DNA of 10,356 nucleotides from Actinomycetes bacterium. GTDB lineage: Bacteria; Actinomycetota; Actinomycetes; Actinomycetales; Cellulomonadaceae. The position numbers were made by a program, and so were the translations under genes. This document shows positions 1-8,000 of the stretch, one piece after another. The DNA is taken from assembly GCA_023388235.1 (NCBI GenBank), contig JAEWGQ010000187.1, positions 1 through 10,356 on the forward strand, in the 5' to 3' direction. A model generated the notes under the pieces. It saw only the letters and a list, made by a program, of their open reading frames with translations, did not search any database and had not been told where the DNA came from. The number at the start of each line of letters is the position of its first letter. The first letter of the stretch is position 1.

Positions 1-97
1 CGGCAGCACCCTAGGTGGCCCCTCGGGCGCCGCGCCGCAGCGTTAGCGTCCACGGGCAGTTCAGGGGGTTCGACCTACACCAGCCGCTAGGTCCGGC

Positions 98-113
98 CCG
101 TCGACGTCGACGG
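98..113. promoter_or_regulatory. 16-bp perfect palindrome in the esaA leader
   Basis: The 16 bases CCGTCGACGTCGACGG read the same on both strands. The site ends 57 bases before the chosen esaA start and lies in the only non-coding stretch ahead of the operon. A palindrome of this size in that place could be an operator for a dimeric regulator, but its core is two tandem GTCGAC units, which a GC-rich genome can produce by chance. I see no convincing -35/-10 pair around it, so a regulatory role is inference. Confidence 0.35.
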
Positions 114-156
114 TCGTGGTGCCGCCGTTCCCGGGTCCGCCCGGTCCGGTGGCCGC

Positions 157-164
157 GGAGGGGG
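157..164 (+). promoter_or_regulatory. Ribosome binding site of esaA
   Basis: The purine run GGAGGGG is followed by six bases and then a GTG at 171. This is the best Shine-Dalgarno match anywhere upstream of the esaA frame. It decides the start: the frame stays open back to an ATG at 15, but that longer version would add 52 mostly Arg/Pro-rich residues in front of the first membrane segment and has no such site. Confidence 0.75.
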
Positions 165-170
165 TCCGGG

Positions 171-3017
171 GTGTCCAGGGGGTTGCTCGCGAGGTCGCGG
201 GCGGTGCGTGCGTGGTCGGTGCTGCTGCTCACCGTCGCGCTGTCGGCGCTCGTGCTGGCGGCGCTGCACGGGGACTACCAGCGCGGGGCGGCCGCGGCGC
301 AGGCCGCGGCGGGGGAGCCGGTCGACCTGCGGATCGCGCTCGTCAACGAGGACCGCGGCGTCCTCGCCGAGGGCGTCGACGTGAACCTCGGGCGCAGCTA
401 CGTCCGGCAGGTCGAGAGCGACACGTCCGCGCGCTGGGCCGTCGTGAGCCGTGGCGTGGCCGAGCGCGGGCTCACCCAGGGCATCTACGACCTCATGGTC
501 CTCATCCCCGTCGAGTTCTCCACCACGGTCCTCGACCTCCAGGTGGTGGACCCGCGCCCGGTCCGCGTGTCCTACCAGGTCAACGGCGGTGGCAACCCGC
601 GCCGCGAGGCGGCCGCCGCCCAGCGCGGCCGGGAGGTCGTCGGCGAGCTGAACGACCAGCTCGTCGACATGTACCTCGCCTCGATCCTCGTGAACCTGCG
701 GCAGGCGCAGGAGGGGGTGCGCTCGGTGGTCGACAGCGAGGCCGCCCGGGTCGACCTGCTCGTCCGCGAGGTGGACCCGGCGGCGCGGGGGATGAGTGGC
801 GAGCTCGCCGGGTTGACCGAGGACGCCGACGGCGCCCGCGGGGCGAACGACGGCCTGCTGGGGGTGCTGGACTCCCTGGGCGCGGCCACGCGGGACGGCG
901 CACAGGGCGCCGCGGCGCACGACGGCACCCTCGTCGAGCTGTCGGACGCGCGGCAGGCGGCGTCCCTGACCTACGCGGAGTTCATGGCGGAGCTGCTCGC
1001 GGTCGACGCGCGCCTGGTCGGGGCGGAGGTCCAGGGGCTGGCCGACGACCTGGCGCAGATCGGGCAGGGGCTGCAGACGGAGCTCGACGCCCGGGGGTCG
1101 GCGAACCACGCCGCCGCCGTCGCCGCGCTCGTGACGCAGCTCGACGCGTCCCTCGCGGTCGCGTCCGCGCGCGACGACGCCCTGACCGCGCTGGACGACG
1201 CGACCGTGATCGAGCGGTACGGGGCGGCGGTGCGCCAGGCGGTCGACCGCGACGGGGACGACCGGGTCTCGCTGGCGGAGGCCGCGTCCCACCCCGACGG
1301 CGCGGCGCCCGCCGAGCGCCCCGAGCTGGAGGAGGTGCTCGGCTCGCTCGCGGCGGCGCAGATCGGCGTGCTGCCGTACCGGAGCACGGCGGAGCTCGAG
1401 GCGGCGGTGGCGCGGGGCGACCTCGGGCACGCCGGCGGCGCGGTGGCCGACGGCGCGACCGAGATCGCGGCTGACCTCGCCGCGGTGCTGTCGTGGCCCG
1501 GCGCCGACCAGGTGCCCGTCGCACCGCAGGTGGTCGGCGCGGACCTGGCCGAGGTCGTCGAGGCGCTGACCGACGCCCTCGAGGCGGTCGCGGTGCCCTC
1601 CGGCCCCGTGCCCGACCCGGACCCCGACCCGGGCCCTGATCCGGACCCGGATGCCGCGGACGCCCTGGCGGAGGCGGCCGCGCGCTACGGCGCGACCGTG
1701 CAGGACATCGTGCACGCGTACGACGCCGCCGCCCGGTTGGTCGAGCTGGCGGAGCGTTGCGCGACGTCCTGCGGGCTGGCGCCGGGGGCGGACGTCACCG
1801 ACGCCGTGCACGCGGCGGCCACGACGGCGGTGGCGGGTCAGGTCGCGGCCGAGCGGGCGCACCTCGCCGACCTCGCGGCCCGGGGTGCGGAGCTGCGCGC
1901 GACCTCGGCGGCGGTCGTGGCGGGCGAGCAGCGGCTGCGGGCCTCGACGCAGGCGCTCGCGGCGAACACCGCCGGGCAGCTGGCGTCGCTCGACGCGCTG
2001 CGCGACTCGATGGCGCAGGTGCGCGACGCCGAGCGGGCCTCGGCCGGCGCGGTGCGGGGGACGGACGCGCAGACGCAGGCGATCGCGGGTGAGGCGCGTG
2101 CGCTCCTGGCGCGCAGCGAGGCGCTGGTCGGGTCCGCCGAGGCGGGCGTGCAGGAGGCGACCCGGGTCGCCGAGGTGCTCGAGGGGCTGCGCAGCGAGGT
2201 CCAGGGGGTCATCGCCGGGTCGGACGCGCTCGGTGCGGGCAGCGAGGAGCTCACCGCCGCCCTGTCCACGCAGGTGACGGAGTCGACGCAGTTCGCCGAC
2301 ACCTTCGCCTCCGTGCTCCCGCACGCGCACAGCGCGGGGGTGCTCAACGAGCGGCTCGTGCGGTTCCTGGTCGACCCCGTGGACCCGGCGCCGCGCGAGG
2401 CGGTGGCGTCGGCGGACGTCACGCGGCCCTTCCCGTGGGTGCTCACGGCGTTCTGCCTGTGCTTCACCGCGGCGTCGCTGCTCGTCACGACGGCCCCCGC
2501 GACCGGGCGCCGGGGCGCGTTCGTGCGCGCGCGGACCGCGCGCCTGCGCCGGAGCGGGCGGTCGCTGGCGCTGGCCGCGGCCCTCGGGGCGGTGCTCGGC
2601 GGGGGACTGGGGTGGGCCAGCGCCCACGCCCTCGGGGTGGCCCGGGAGTCCCAGGTCCCGTGGCTCGCGACGCTCGTCCTGATCTGCGCCGTGCTGACGC
2701 TGCTCGCGCACTGGCTGGTCCGGCAGTGGCGGACCGTCGGCGTCGGGGTCGCGCTGCTGCTGCTCGTGGGCTACGTGTTCGTCTCGGACGCGGTGGGATC
2801 CGGGGCGGTCTCCGGGATCGCGCGCGTGCTCGCGACCGCCGGACCGCTGTCCCGGGCCGAGGCGGCGATGGCCGGGCTGCTGGCGGGCGACGTCGCGCTG
2901 GCCCCGGTCGTCGGCCCCCTGGTCGCGGCCCTGGTCGTGCTGGTGCCGCTCAACCTCTGGGTGCGCGAGGACCCGGGCGACGGGTCACCGCGCGGGCACC
3001 GGGCGGTGCCCGCGTGA
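171..3017 (+). CDS. esaA: EsaA/YueB-type membrane protein of the T7SSb secretion system
   Basis: The predicted protein has 948 residues, close to the roughly 1,000 of EsaA and YueB. It has one membrane segment at the N terminus (about 14-32), a very long extracytoplasmic region (about 33-753), then five segments near 755-775, 798-823, 829-851, 855-876 and 909-931. The stretch after the first segment contains IALVNEDRG, typical of the EsaA/YhgE-Pip family. The ectodomain is Ala-rich with long helical, probably coiled-coil parts (about 180-250 and 560-720), a DxD-type EF-hand-like loop at 359-370, a Pro-Asp linker at 481-497 and a lone CX3C pair (C530, C534). In Firmicutes this family is part of the secretion apparatus, and YueB is the phage SPP1 receptor. 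Start is GTG with a strong ribosome binding site. The stop overlaps essA by 4 bases. A generic YhgE/Pip protein is the alternative, but the gene context argues for EsaA. Confidence 0.88.
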   Translation: MSRGLLARSRAVRAWSVLLLTVALSALVLAALHGDYQRGAAAAQAAAGEPVDLRIALVNEDRGVLAEGVDVNLGRSYVRQVESDTSARWAVVSRGVAERGLTQGIYDLMVLIPVEFSTTVLDLQVVDPRPVRVSYQVNGGGNPRREAAAAQRGREVVGELNDQLVDMYLASILVNLRQAQEGVRSVVDSEAARVDLLVREVDPAARGMSGELAGLTEDADGARGANDGLLGVLDSLGAATRDGAQGAAAHDGTLVELSDARQAASLTYAEFMAELLAVDARLVGAEVQGLADDLAQIGQGLQTELDARGSANHAAAVAALVTQLDASLAVASARDDALTALDDATVIERYGAAVRQAVDRDGDDRVSLAEAASHPDGAAPAERPELEEVLGSLAAAQIGVLPYRSTAELEAAVARGDLGHAGGAVADGATEIAADLAAVLSWPGADQVPVAPQVVGADLAEVVEALTDALEAVAVPSGPVPDPDPDPGPDPDPDAADALAEAAARYGATVQDIVHAYDAAARLVELAERCATSCGLAPGADVTDAVHAAATTAVAGQVAAERAHLADLAARGAELRATSAAVVAGEQRLRASTQALAANTAGQLASLDALRDSMAQVRDAERASAGAVRGTDAQTQAIAGEARALLARSEALVGSAEAGVQEATRVAEVLEGLRSEVQGVIAGSDALGAGSEELTAALSTQVTESTQFADTFASVLPHAHSAGVLNERLVRFLVDPVDPAPREAVASADVTRPFPWVLTAFCLCFTAASLLVTTAPATGRRGAFVRARTARLRRSGRSLALAAALGAVLGGGLGWASAHALGVARESQVPWLATLVLICAVLTLLAHWLVRQWRTVGVGVALLLLVGYVFVSDAVGSGAVSGIARVLATAGPLSRAEAAMAGLLAGDVALAPVVGPLVAALVVLVPLNLWVREDPGDGSPRGHRAVPA
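1245..1280 (+). other. EF-hand-like calcium-binding loop inside EsaA
   Basis: Residues 359-370 of EsaA read DRDGDDRVSLAE. Aspartates at loop positions 1, 3 and 5, a hydrophobic residue at 8, Ser at 9 and Glu at 12 fit the 12-residue EF-hand pattern. The usual Gly at position 6 is Asp here, with a Gly at position 4 instead. Helical-looking sequence precedes the loop (AVRQAV). It lies in the predicted extracytoplasmic part, where calcium is available. Binding is inferred from the motif only. Confidence 0.5.
1611..1661 (+). repeat. Pro-Asp dipeptide linker in EsaA
   Basis: EsaA residues 481-497 are almost only Pro and Asp (PDPDPDPGPDPDPD core), encoded by a degenerate ccsgay repeat. Such runs act as stiff, extended linkers. 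It separates the first half of the ectodomain, which carries the EF-hand-like loop, from the helical second half. Confidence 0.7.
2989..3016 (+). promoter_or_regulatory. Hairpin covering the essA start codon
   Basis: Bases 2989-3000 can pair with 3005-3016 in 12 consecutive pairs (one G·U) around a GGGC loop. The 3' arm ends with the GTG start codon of essA and overlaps the esaA stop. No good Shine-Dalgarno site precedes essA. In the mRNA this stem would hide the essA start until ribosomes finishing esaA open it, which would tie essA output to esaA. The pairing is seen directly; the function is inferred. Confidence 0.5.
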
Positions 3018-3490
3018 ACGCCCGCTGGCTCCTCCTGGTCGGGGCGTGCGCGCTGACCGTCGGCCCGGCGGCCGCCGCGGCCGCCACCCCCGCGCCCTCC
3101 CCGAGCCCGGTGCCCGACGGCCTGGACCTGCAGGTGGAGCGGCTCGAGCGCTCCGAGCAGGCGGACGCCGCGGGCGCGGAGACGAGCGCGATGCTGTTCG
3201 ACAGCCAGGCGGCGGACGCGCTCGCCACCGCCGACCGTGCCCGGGGCGCCGACCGGCGGGCCAGGACGCGGGCGCTCTTCGTGTCGCCCGCCCCCGACCT
3301 GGCGGCCCCGGCGCCGACGACCGGGCTGTTCGCCGACCTGCCGCCGGCGAGCACCTCGCCCGCACCGGGGCCCGGCAGCGAGGAGACCGCGCGCGGCACC
3401 TGGACGGCCTGGGGGAGCCTCGCGGCGGCCGCGGCGGGTGGCGGCGGGTCGCTCGCCCTGGCCCGGAGGGTCGGGGGCGCCCGTGGCTAG
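3014..3490 (+). CDS. essA: EssA-like small membrane protein of T7SSb
   Basis: The predicted protein has 158 residues; as I recall, S. aureus EssA has about 152. It has an N-terminal hydrophobic stretch (about 4-24) that could be a membrane anchor or signal peptide, a soluble middle and a weak Gly/Ala-rich segment (about 130-150) before a basic tail, which is the EssA layout. The middle matches remembered EssA features: GLDLQVERLER compares with GLNIDVQQEEE, followed by a Leu-Phe pair at 61-62 and an Ala/Arg-rich helix ending in ALF at 87-89. EssA is an integral membrane component required for secretion in Firmicutes. The start is a GTG in a GTGA overlap with the esaA stop, and the gene runs 8 bases into esaB. 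Pro/Ala-rich linkers at 25-34 and 91-120 make it less conserved than its neighbours, so position in the operon supports the call as much as sequence does. Confidence 0.75.
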   Translation: MNARWLLLVGACALTVGPAAAAAATPAPSPSPVPDGLDLQVERLERSEQADAAGAETSAMLFDSQAADALATADRARGADRRARTRALFVSPAPDLAAPAPTTGLFADLPPASTSPAPGPGSEETARGTWTAWGSLAAAAAGGGGSLALARRVGGARG

Positions 3491-3495
3491 CCACG
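3482..3495 (+). promoter_or_regulatory. 14-bp perfect palindrome over the essA/esaB junction
   Basis: CGTGGCTAGCCACG is a perfect palindrome centred on the essA TAG stop and including the esaB GTG start at 3483. As RNA it could form a 5-bp stem with a CUAG loop. It resembles the esaA/essA junction in burying the start codon, though the stem is short. It may be a coincidence of overlapping codons. Confidence 0.35.
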
Positions 3496-3740
3496 TGAAC
3501 GTCACGGTCGTGGCGGGCGCCCGGCGCGCCGACCTGCGGATCCCGGTCCGCATCAGCGTCCACCGGCTCCTCACCGAGCTGGTCGCGGCCGAGCCCGCCC
3601 TCGCGGTCGCCGTGCGCAAGTACCAGATCGCGGTGCCCTCCAAGGGGCTGCTGCTGACGGAGGAGGATGTCATCGCCCAGCACCCGGTCACCGACGGCGA
3701 CGTGGTGGAGATCGTCGGGGGGCCGCGCCATGCGGGCTGA
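3483..3740 (+). CDS. esaB: EsaB/YukD ubiquitin-like cytoplasmic T7SSb protein
   Basis: The predicted protein has 85 residues against about 80 for EsaB. The N terminus (ASHVNVTVVAG) looks like the first beta strand of the family. The C-terminal half carries the recognisable pattern QIAVPSKGLLLTEEDVIAQHPVTDGDVVEI, i.e. a strand, a K-G-x-L-L turn, an acidic helix and the xDGDxxxI ending shared with EsaB and YukD (piece by piece: SKGLLL at 53-58, TDGDVVEIV at 70-78). The fold is ubiquitin-like, without the C-terminal Gly-Gly used in conjugation. In staphylococci EsaB is cytoplasmic and needed for full secretion activity. GTG at 3483 is preferred over GTG at 3495 because GGAGGG at 3465-3470 precedes it and it gives the family-like N terminus. 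It overlaps essA by 8 bases and essB by 11. Confidence 0.85.
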   Translation: MASHVNVTVVAGARRADLRIPVRISVHRLLTELVAAEPALAVAVRKYQIAVPSKGLLLTEEDVIAQHPVTDGDVVEIVGGPRHAG

Positions 3741-5076
3741 GTCCGACCTCGACCTCGACCTGGACGGCACCCCGTGCGCGCTCCTGCGGGAGCCCGGCCG
3801 GTGGTCGCTCACCCTGCCGCGGGCGCTGGCCCCGGTGCGCGACGACGCCGAGCTGCACCTGCTGGAGGTCGAGGACGACGCCCTGCTGCCGTGCCGGGTG
3901 CGGTGCGACGACGACACCGTGCGGCTCGACCTCGACCCGGCACCGGCCCACCGGCTCTGGCAGGACCTCGAGAACGCCGGCCGCGCCGACCGGCTGCGGG
4001 CCCTGGTGAACGCCGCGGACTGCGCGCGGCTCGCCACCCGCGGCATCGCCGTGCTCCTGGACCCCGGCAACCTCGCCGTGGACCGGAACCTGCGCCCCCT
4101 GCTGGCCTACCGCGGCCTGCTCGGCGTCATGCCGCCGGCCGCGGCGCACCCGGACGACCTGCTCCGCCAGTACCAGGCGTTGGCGCTCGCGACGATGGAC
4201 GCCCGTGCGTCGTGGCGCACCCTGGTCCAGGGTGCGATGACGCTGCGCCGGGGCAGCGACTACGAGAAGGCGGTGCGCCGCGCCGGCTCCGTCGACGAGC
4301 TGGCCGACTACCTCACCTCGCTCTACGACGAGACGACCGAGGACGAGGAGGCCCGGACGGTGCGCGTGGGCCGCCGCTCGCACGCCGTCGTCACGCACGC
4401 CGCCGTCTGGCTGGGGGTCGCGGCCCTCGGGCTCGGGGCCGTCGCGGGGTACGACACGTTCGTGCGCGCCCCGTTCGACGCGCGGATGCTGGACGCGGAC
4501 CGGGCCTTCATGGCGCTCGACTACGACGGCGTGATCGAGACCCTGCGCCCGGTGCCGCCCGACCGGCTGCCCGCGACGCAGCGCTACGCGCTGGCGTACT
4601 CGTACGTGCAGGGGACGAACCTCAGCGACGAGCAGCGCACCGTCATCGAGAACACGCTGTCCCTCAGCACCCCGCGCGACGCGCTCTCCTACTGGGTGCA
4701 CCTGGGCCGCGGGTCGTTCGACGAGGCGCTCGACCTCGCCCGGGGCCTCGAGGACGTCGACCTCATCCTGTACGCGCTGACGCTCGCCCAGGAGCAGGTG
4801 CGCGCCGACACCACGCTGAGCGGCACCGCGCGCCAGGAACGGCTCGCCGAGCTGCAGGAGGAGTACGACCGGTACCTCACGGCCCGGTCCGAGGCGCTCG
4901 GGGAGGACGCGGGCGACGGCGAGGGTGCCGACGGGGGAGCAGCGGCCGACGGCGGGGCGGCCGACGGGGGAGCAGCGGGCGACGGCGAGGCGACCGAGGG
5001 GGCCGGAGGTGACGGCGAGCCCGCCGACACCGGCGCCACCACCCCGGCGTCGGCGTCCGCGGGGGCGTCGCGGTGA
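3730..5076 (+). CDS. essB: EssB/YukC pseudokinase-like membrane protein of T7SSb
   Basis: The predicted protein has 448 residues, close to EssB (about 444) and YukC. Its order is a cytoplasmic pseudokinase-like domain (about 1-210) with the family signature DPGNLAVDRN at 111-120 and YRG at 127-129, one membrane segment (about 219-240), then an extracytoplasmic helical domain (about 243-385) resembling the TPR-like EssB C-terminal domain. EssB bridges EssC and the other membrane parts in Firmicutes. From about residue 388 the chain becomes a low-complexity Gly/Ala/Asp/Glu tail of some 60 residues built from ADGGA repeats, probably disordered. The folded part is therefore somewhat shorter than the total suggests. 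ATG at 3730 is chosen because GGGGGG at 3717-3722 precedes it; the frame opens earlier at 3667 but that would be a deep overlap with esaB. The stop overlaps essC by 4 bases. Confidence 0.9.
   Translation: MRAESDLDLDLDGTPCALLREPGRWSLTLPRALAPVRDDAELHLLEVEDDALLPCRVRCDDDTVRLDLDPAPAHRLWQDLENAGRADRLRALVNAADCARLATRGIAVLLDPGNLAVDRNLRPLLAYRGLLGVMPPAAAHPDDLLRQYQALALATMDARASWRTLVQGAMTLRRGSDYEKAVRRAGSVDELADYLTSLYDETTEDEEARTVRVGRRSHAVVTHAAVWLGVAALGLGAVAGYDTFVRAPFDARMLDADRAFMALDYDGVIETLRPVPPDRLPATQRYALAYSYVQGTNLSDEQRTVIENTLSLSTPRDALSYWVHLGRGSFDEALDLARGLEDVDLILYALTLAQEQVRADTTLSGTARQERLAELQEEYDRYLTARSEALGEDAGDGEGADGGAAADGGAADGGAAGDGEATEGAGGDGEPADTGATTPASASAGASR
4927..4977 (+). repeat. Direct repeat coding for the EssB acidic tail
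   Basis: The 18 bases GCCGACGGGGGAGCAGCG occur perfectly at 4927-4944 and again at 4960-4977, 33 bases (11 codons) apart. A diverged unit, GCCGACGGCGGGGCG, fills 4945-4959. The product is ADGGAA-ADGGA-ADGGAA, followed by the related GDGEA. All spacings are multiples of three, so gain or loss of units keeps the frame. Confidence 0.85.
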
Positions 5077-8000
5077 GCGCGGGGGTCACGGCGCCGCCGG
5101 AGGTGCTGGTGGTCCTCGTCGTCGACGGGGTGCGGTTCCGGGCACCGCTCCCGCGCGGGGGGACCCTGCGGTTCGGCCACGGGACCGGTCACGACGTGCA
5201 CCTCCCGCCGGCCCTCGCCGTCCCCGCGGTGTCGGTGCGGGCGGCCGACGACGGCGTGCTGCTCGACGTGGGCGGCGACCCGGTGCCGCTGGACCCGGAC
5301 GGGGGCTGGACCTCGTGCGTGGCGGGCGGGTCGGAGATCCAGGCGTGCGTGGCACCCGTGCCGGACCGGGTGGTGCTCGACCTGCGGGGTCGCCGGCAGA
5401 TCGACCTCGGCCCGCAGCCGGGCGCGACGGTGCGCCTCGTGGGCACCGGCGTCGCGCTCACCGCCCGGCGGGCGGACGGCGGGTGGCTGGTCACCACGAC
5501 CGGTGACGACGTGTTCGTCCACAACCTGCGCCGCCCCGCGGGCCGCCTCGAGCTGCGCGACGGCGACCACCTCGGGATCGGCGCGCACGACCTGGTGCTC
5601 ACCCCCGACGAGCTGCACGTGGACGACGGCCTCGTCGCCGCGACCGTCCTGCCGCGCCGCCCGGCGTCGGCGCTCACCCCGCCGGCGGGCTACCCGGACG
5701 TCCGCCGCTCGCCCCGCCTCGTGCACCGTCCTCCGGAGGGCAAGGTCACCGTCGACGCGGTGCCGCAGCCCGAGGAGCACCGTGCCGGCCAGCTCGCGAA
5801 GCTCGTGGTGCCGCCGCTGACCATGCTCGGCGTCACCGGCGGCATGGCGGTCCTCAACGGCAACCCGCTGCTCGTGCTCACGTCGGGCGCGACGACCCTC
5901 GTCACCCTCGCGTTCTCGATCGTGGGGGCCGTCAAGGAGCGGCGTCGCAAGACGGTGCGGGAGGCCGAGCTGCTCGCGGCGTACCAGGAGCACCTGGAGG
6001 AGCGGGCCGTCGAGCTGCACGAGGCGCACGACCGCCAGCGCCGCGGCGCGCTCCACCACTACCCGGACGTCGCCACGCTCACCGAGATGGCCGCCCGGCA
6101 CAGCCCGCGCGTGTTCGAGAAGTCCGCGACGCACGCCGACTTCCTCTGCTACCGGATCGGGCTGGGGGACGTCGGCTCCTCGGTCGTCGTGGAGAACGGC
6201 GACACCACCAGGGTCACCGTCGGTGACGAGCTCGCCCAGGCGGCGCGCGACCTGTGCGAGGAGGCCGCGACCCTGGCGCGGATGCCCGTCGTCGCGGACC
6301 TGAGGCACGGGCAGGTCGGGTACATCGGCCCCCGGCGGCTCGTCGTCGAGCAGCTGCAGCTCCTCGTCCACCAGCTGGCGTTCTTCCACAGCTACCACGA
6401 CGTCCAGCTCGTCATGGTGTTCCCGCCGGCGGAGCGCGACGACTGGTCGTGGATGCGGTGGTACCGCCACGCGAGCCTGCAGGACGTCAACCTGCGGGCC
6501 TTCGTGTCCGACCAGCGCTCGCGGGACCAGGTGCTGTCCCGGCTGAACCAGGTGCTCAAGGCCCGGCAGCAGGCGCTCGCCGAGCAGCGCGGCGGCCAGA
6601 GCACCGTGTTCACGCCGCACTACGTCGTCGTGGTCCTGGACGAGACCCTCGTGATGGACCACGTGGTGATGGAGTTCCTGCGCGAGGACGCTGCGGCGCT
6701 CGGCTGCTCCGTCGTCGTCGTGCAGGAGACCCTGTCCTCCCTGTCCGACTCGGTGACCACGGTCGTGGACGTCCGGGACCGGGACACCGGCGTGCTGGTC
6801 CTGGAGCAGGGGGAGCTGCGCGACACCCCGTTCGCGCTCGACCACCTGCCCGACGGGTTCGACCCGGAGCGCCTGCCCCGCACCGTCGGCGCGCTGCGCC
6901 ACCTGCTCGACGTGCGGTCGAGCATCCCGCGGTCCGTGACCTTCCTCGAGCTCTACGGGGTCGAGCGGTTCGAGGAGCTCGGGGTGCTCGCGCGCTGGGC
7001 GGCGAACTCCCCGCACCGCACGCTGGGCGTGCCGCTGGGCCTGCGGGGGCCCGGGGACGTCGTGACGCTCGACCTGCACGAGAAGGCGCACGGCCCGCAC
7101 GGCCTGGTCGCGGGGACGACCGGGTCGGGCAAGTCGGAGATCATCCAGAGCTACATCCTGAGCCTGGCGGTGAACTTCCACCCGCACGACGTCGCGTTCC
7201 TGCTGATCGACTACAAGGGCGGCGGGATGGCGAACCTGTTCAGCGACCTCCCGCACCTGCTCGGCACCATCACCAACCTGGACGGCGCGCAGTCCATGCG
7301 GGCGCTCGTGTCGATCAACGCCGAGCTCAAGCGCCGGCAGCGGTTGTTCGCGGAGCACGGCGTCAACCACGTCAACCAGTACCAGAAGCTGGTGAAGAAC
7401 GGGGACGCGGCCGAGCCGATGCCGCACCTGTTCCTCATCTCCGACGAGTTCGCGGAGCTGAAGTCGGAGCAGCCGGAGTTCATGGACGAGCTCATCTCCA
7501 CGGCCCGGATCGGCCGGTCGCTCGGCATCCACCTGATCCTCGCGACGCAGAAGCCCTCGGGCGTCGTGAACGACCAGATCTGGTCGAACGCCAAGTTCAA
7601 GCTCGCCCTCAAGGTCGCGGACAAGTCCGACTCGATGGAGATCCTCAAGACCCCCGACGCGGCGGAGATCACGCTGCCGGGCCGCGCCTACCTGCAGGTC
7701 GGCAACAACGAGATCTACGAGCTGTTCCAGTCGGCCTGGTCGGGCGCCGACTACGAGCCGGACGCGGCGGAGCAGCACCAGGAGGACCACGCGATCTACC
7801 GCATCAACGACCTCGGGCAGTACGAGATCCTCACGCCCGACCTGTCGGGCCTGGACGGCGTCGACGAGGTCAGGCAGGTCCCCACCGAGCTGGAGGCGGT
7901 CGTCGCGGGCATCCGGGGGACCGCGGTCGAGGCCCGGATCGAGCCCGTGCCCCGGCCGTGGCTGCCGCCGCTGCCCGAGCGGATCGTGGTGACCGACCTG

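Noticed and set aside
60..93. Possible -35/-10 promoter (TTCGAC ... TAGGTC) before esaA
   Set aside because: The spacing is only about 13 bases and both boxes match consensus poorly, so I do not call a promoter.
15..170. Longer esaA starting at the ATG at 15
   Set aside because: It would add 52 mostly Arg/Pro-rich residues before the first membrane segment, has no ribosome binding site, and competes with a GTG at 171 that has an excellent one.
87..2711. Long open frame (about 870 codons) on the minus strand opposite esaA
   Set aside because: Arg-rich composition without membrane segments or motifs; it mirrors esaA, which has the right topology and family signature.
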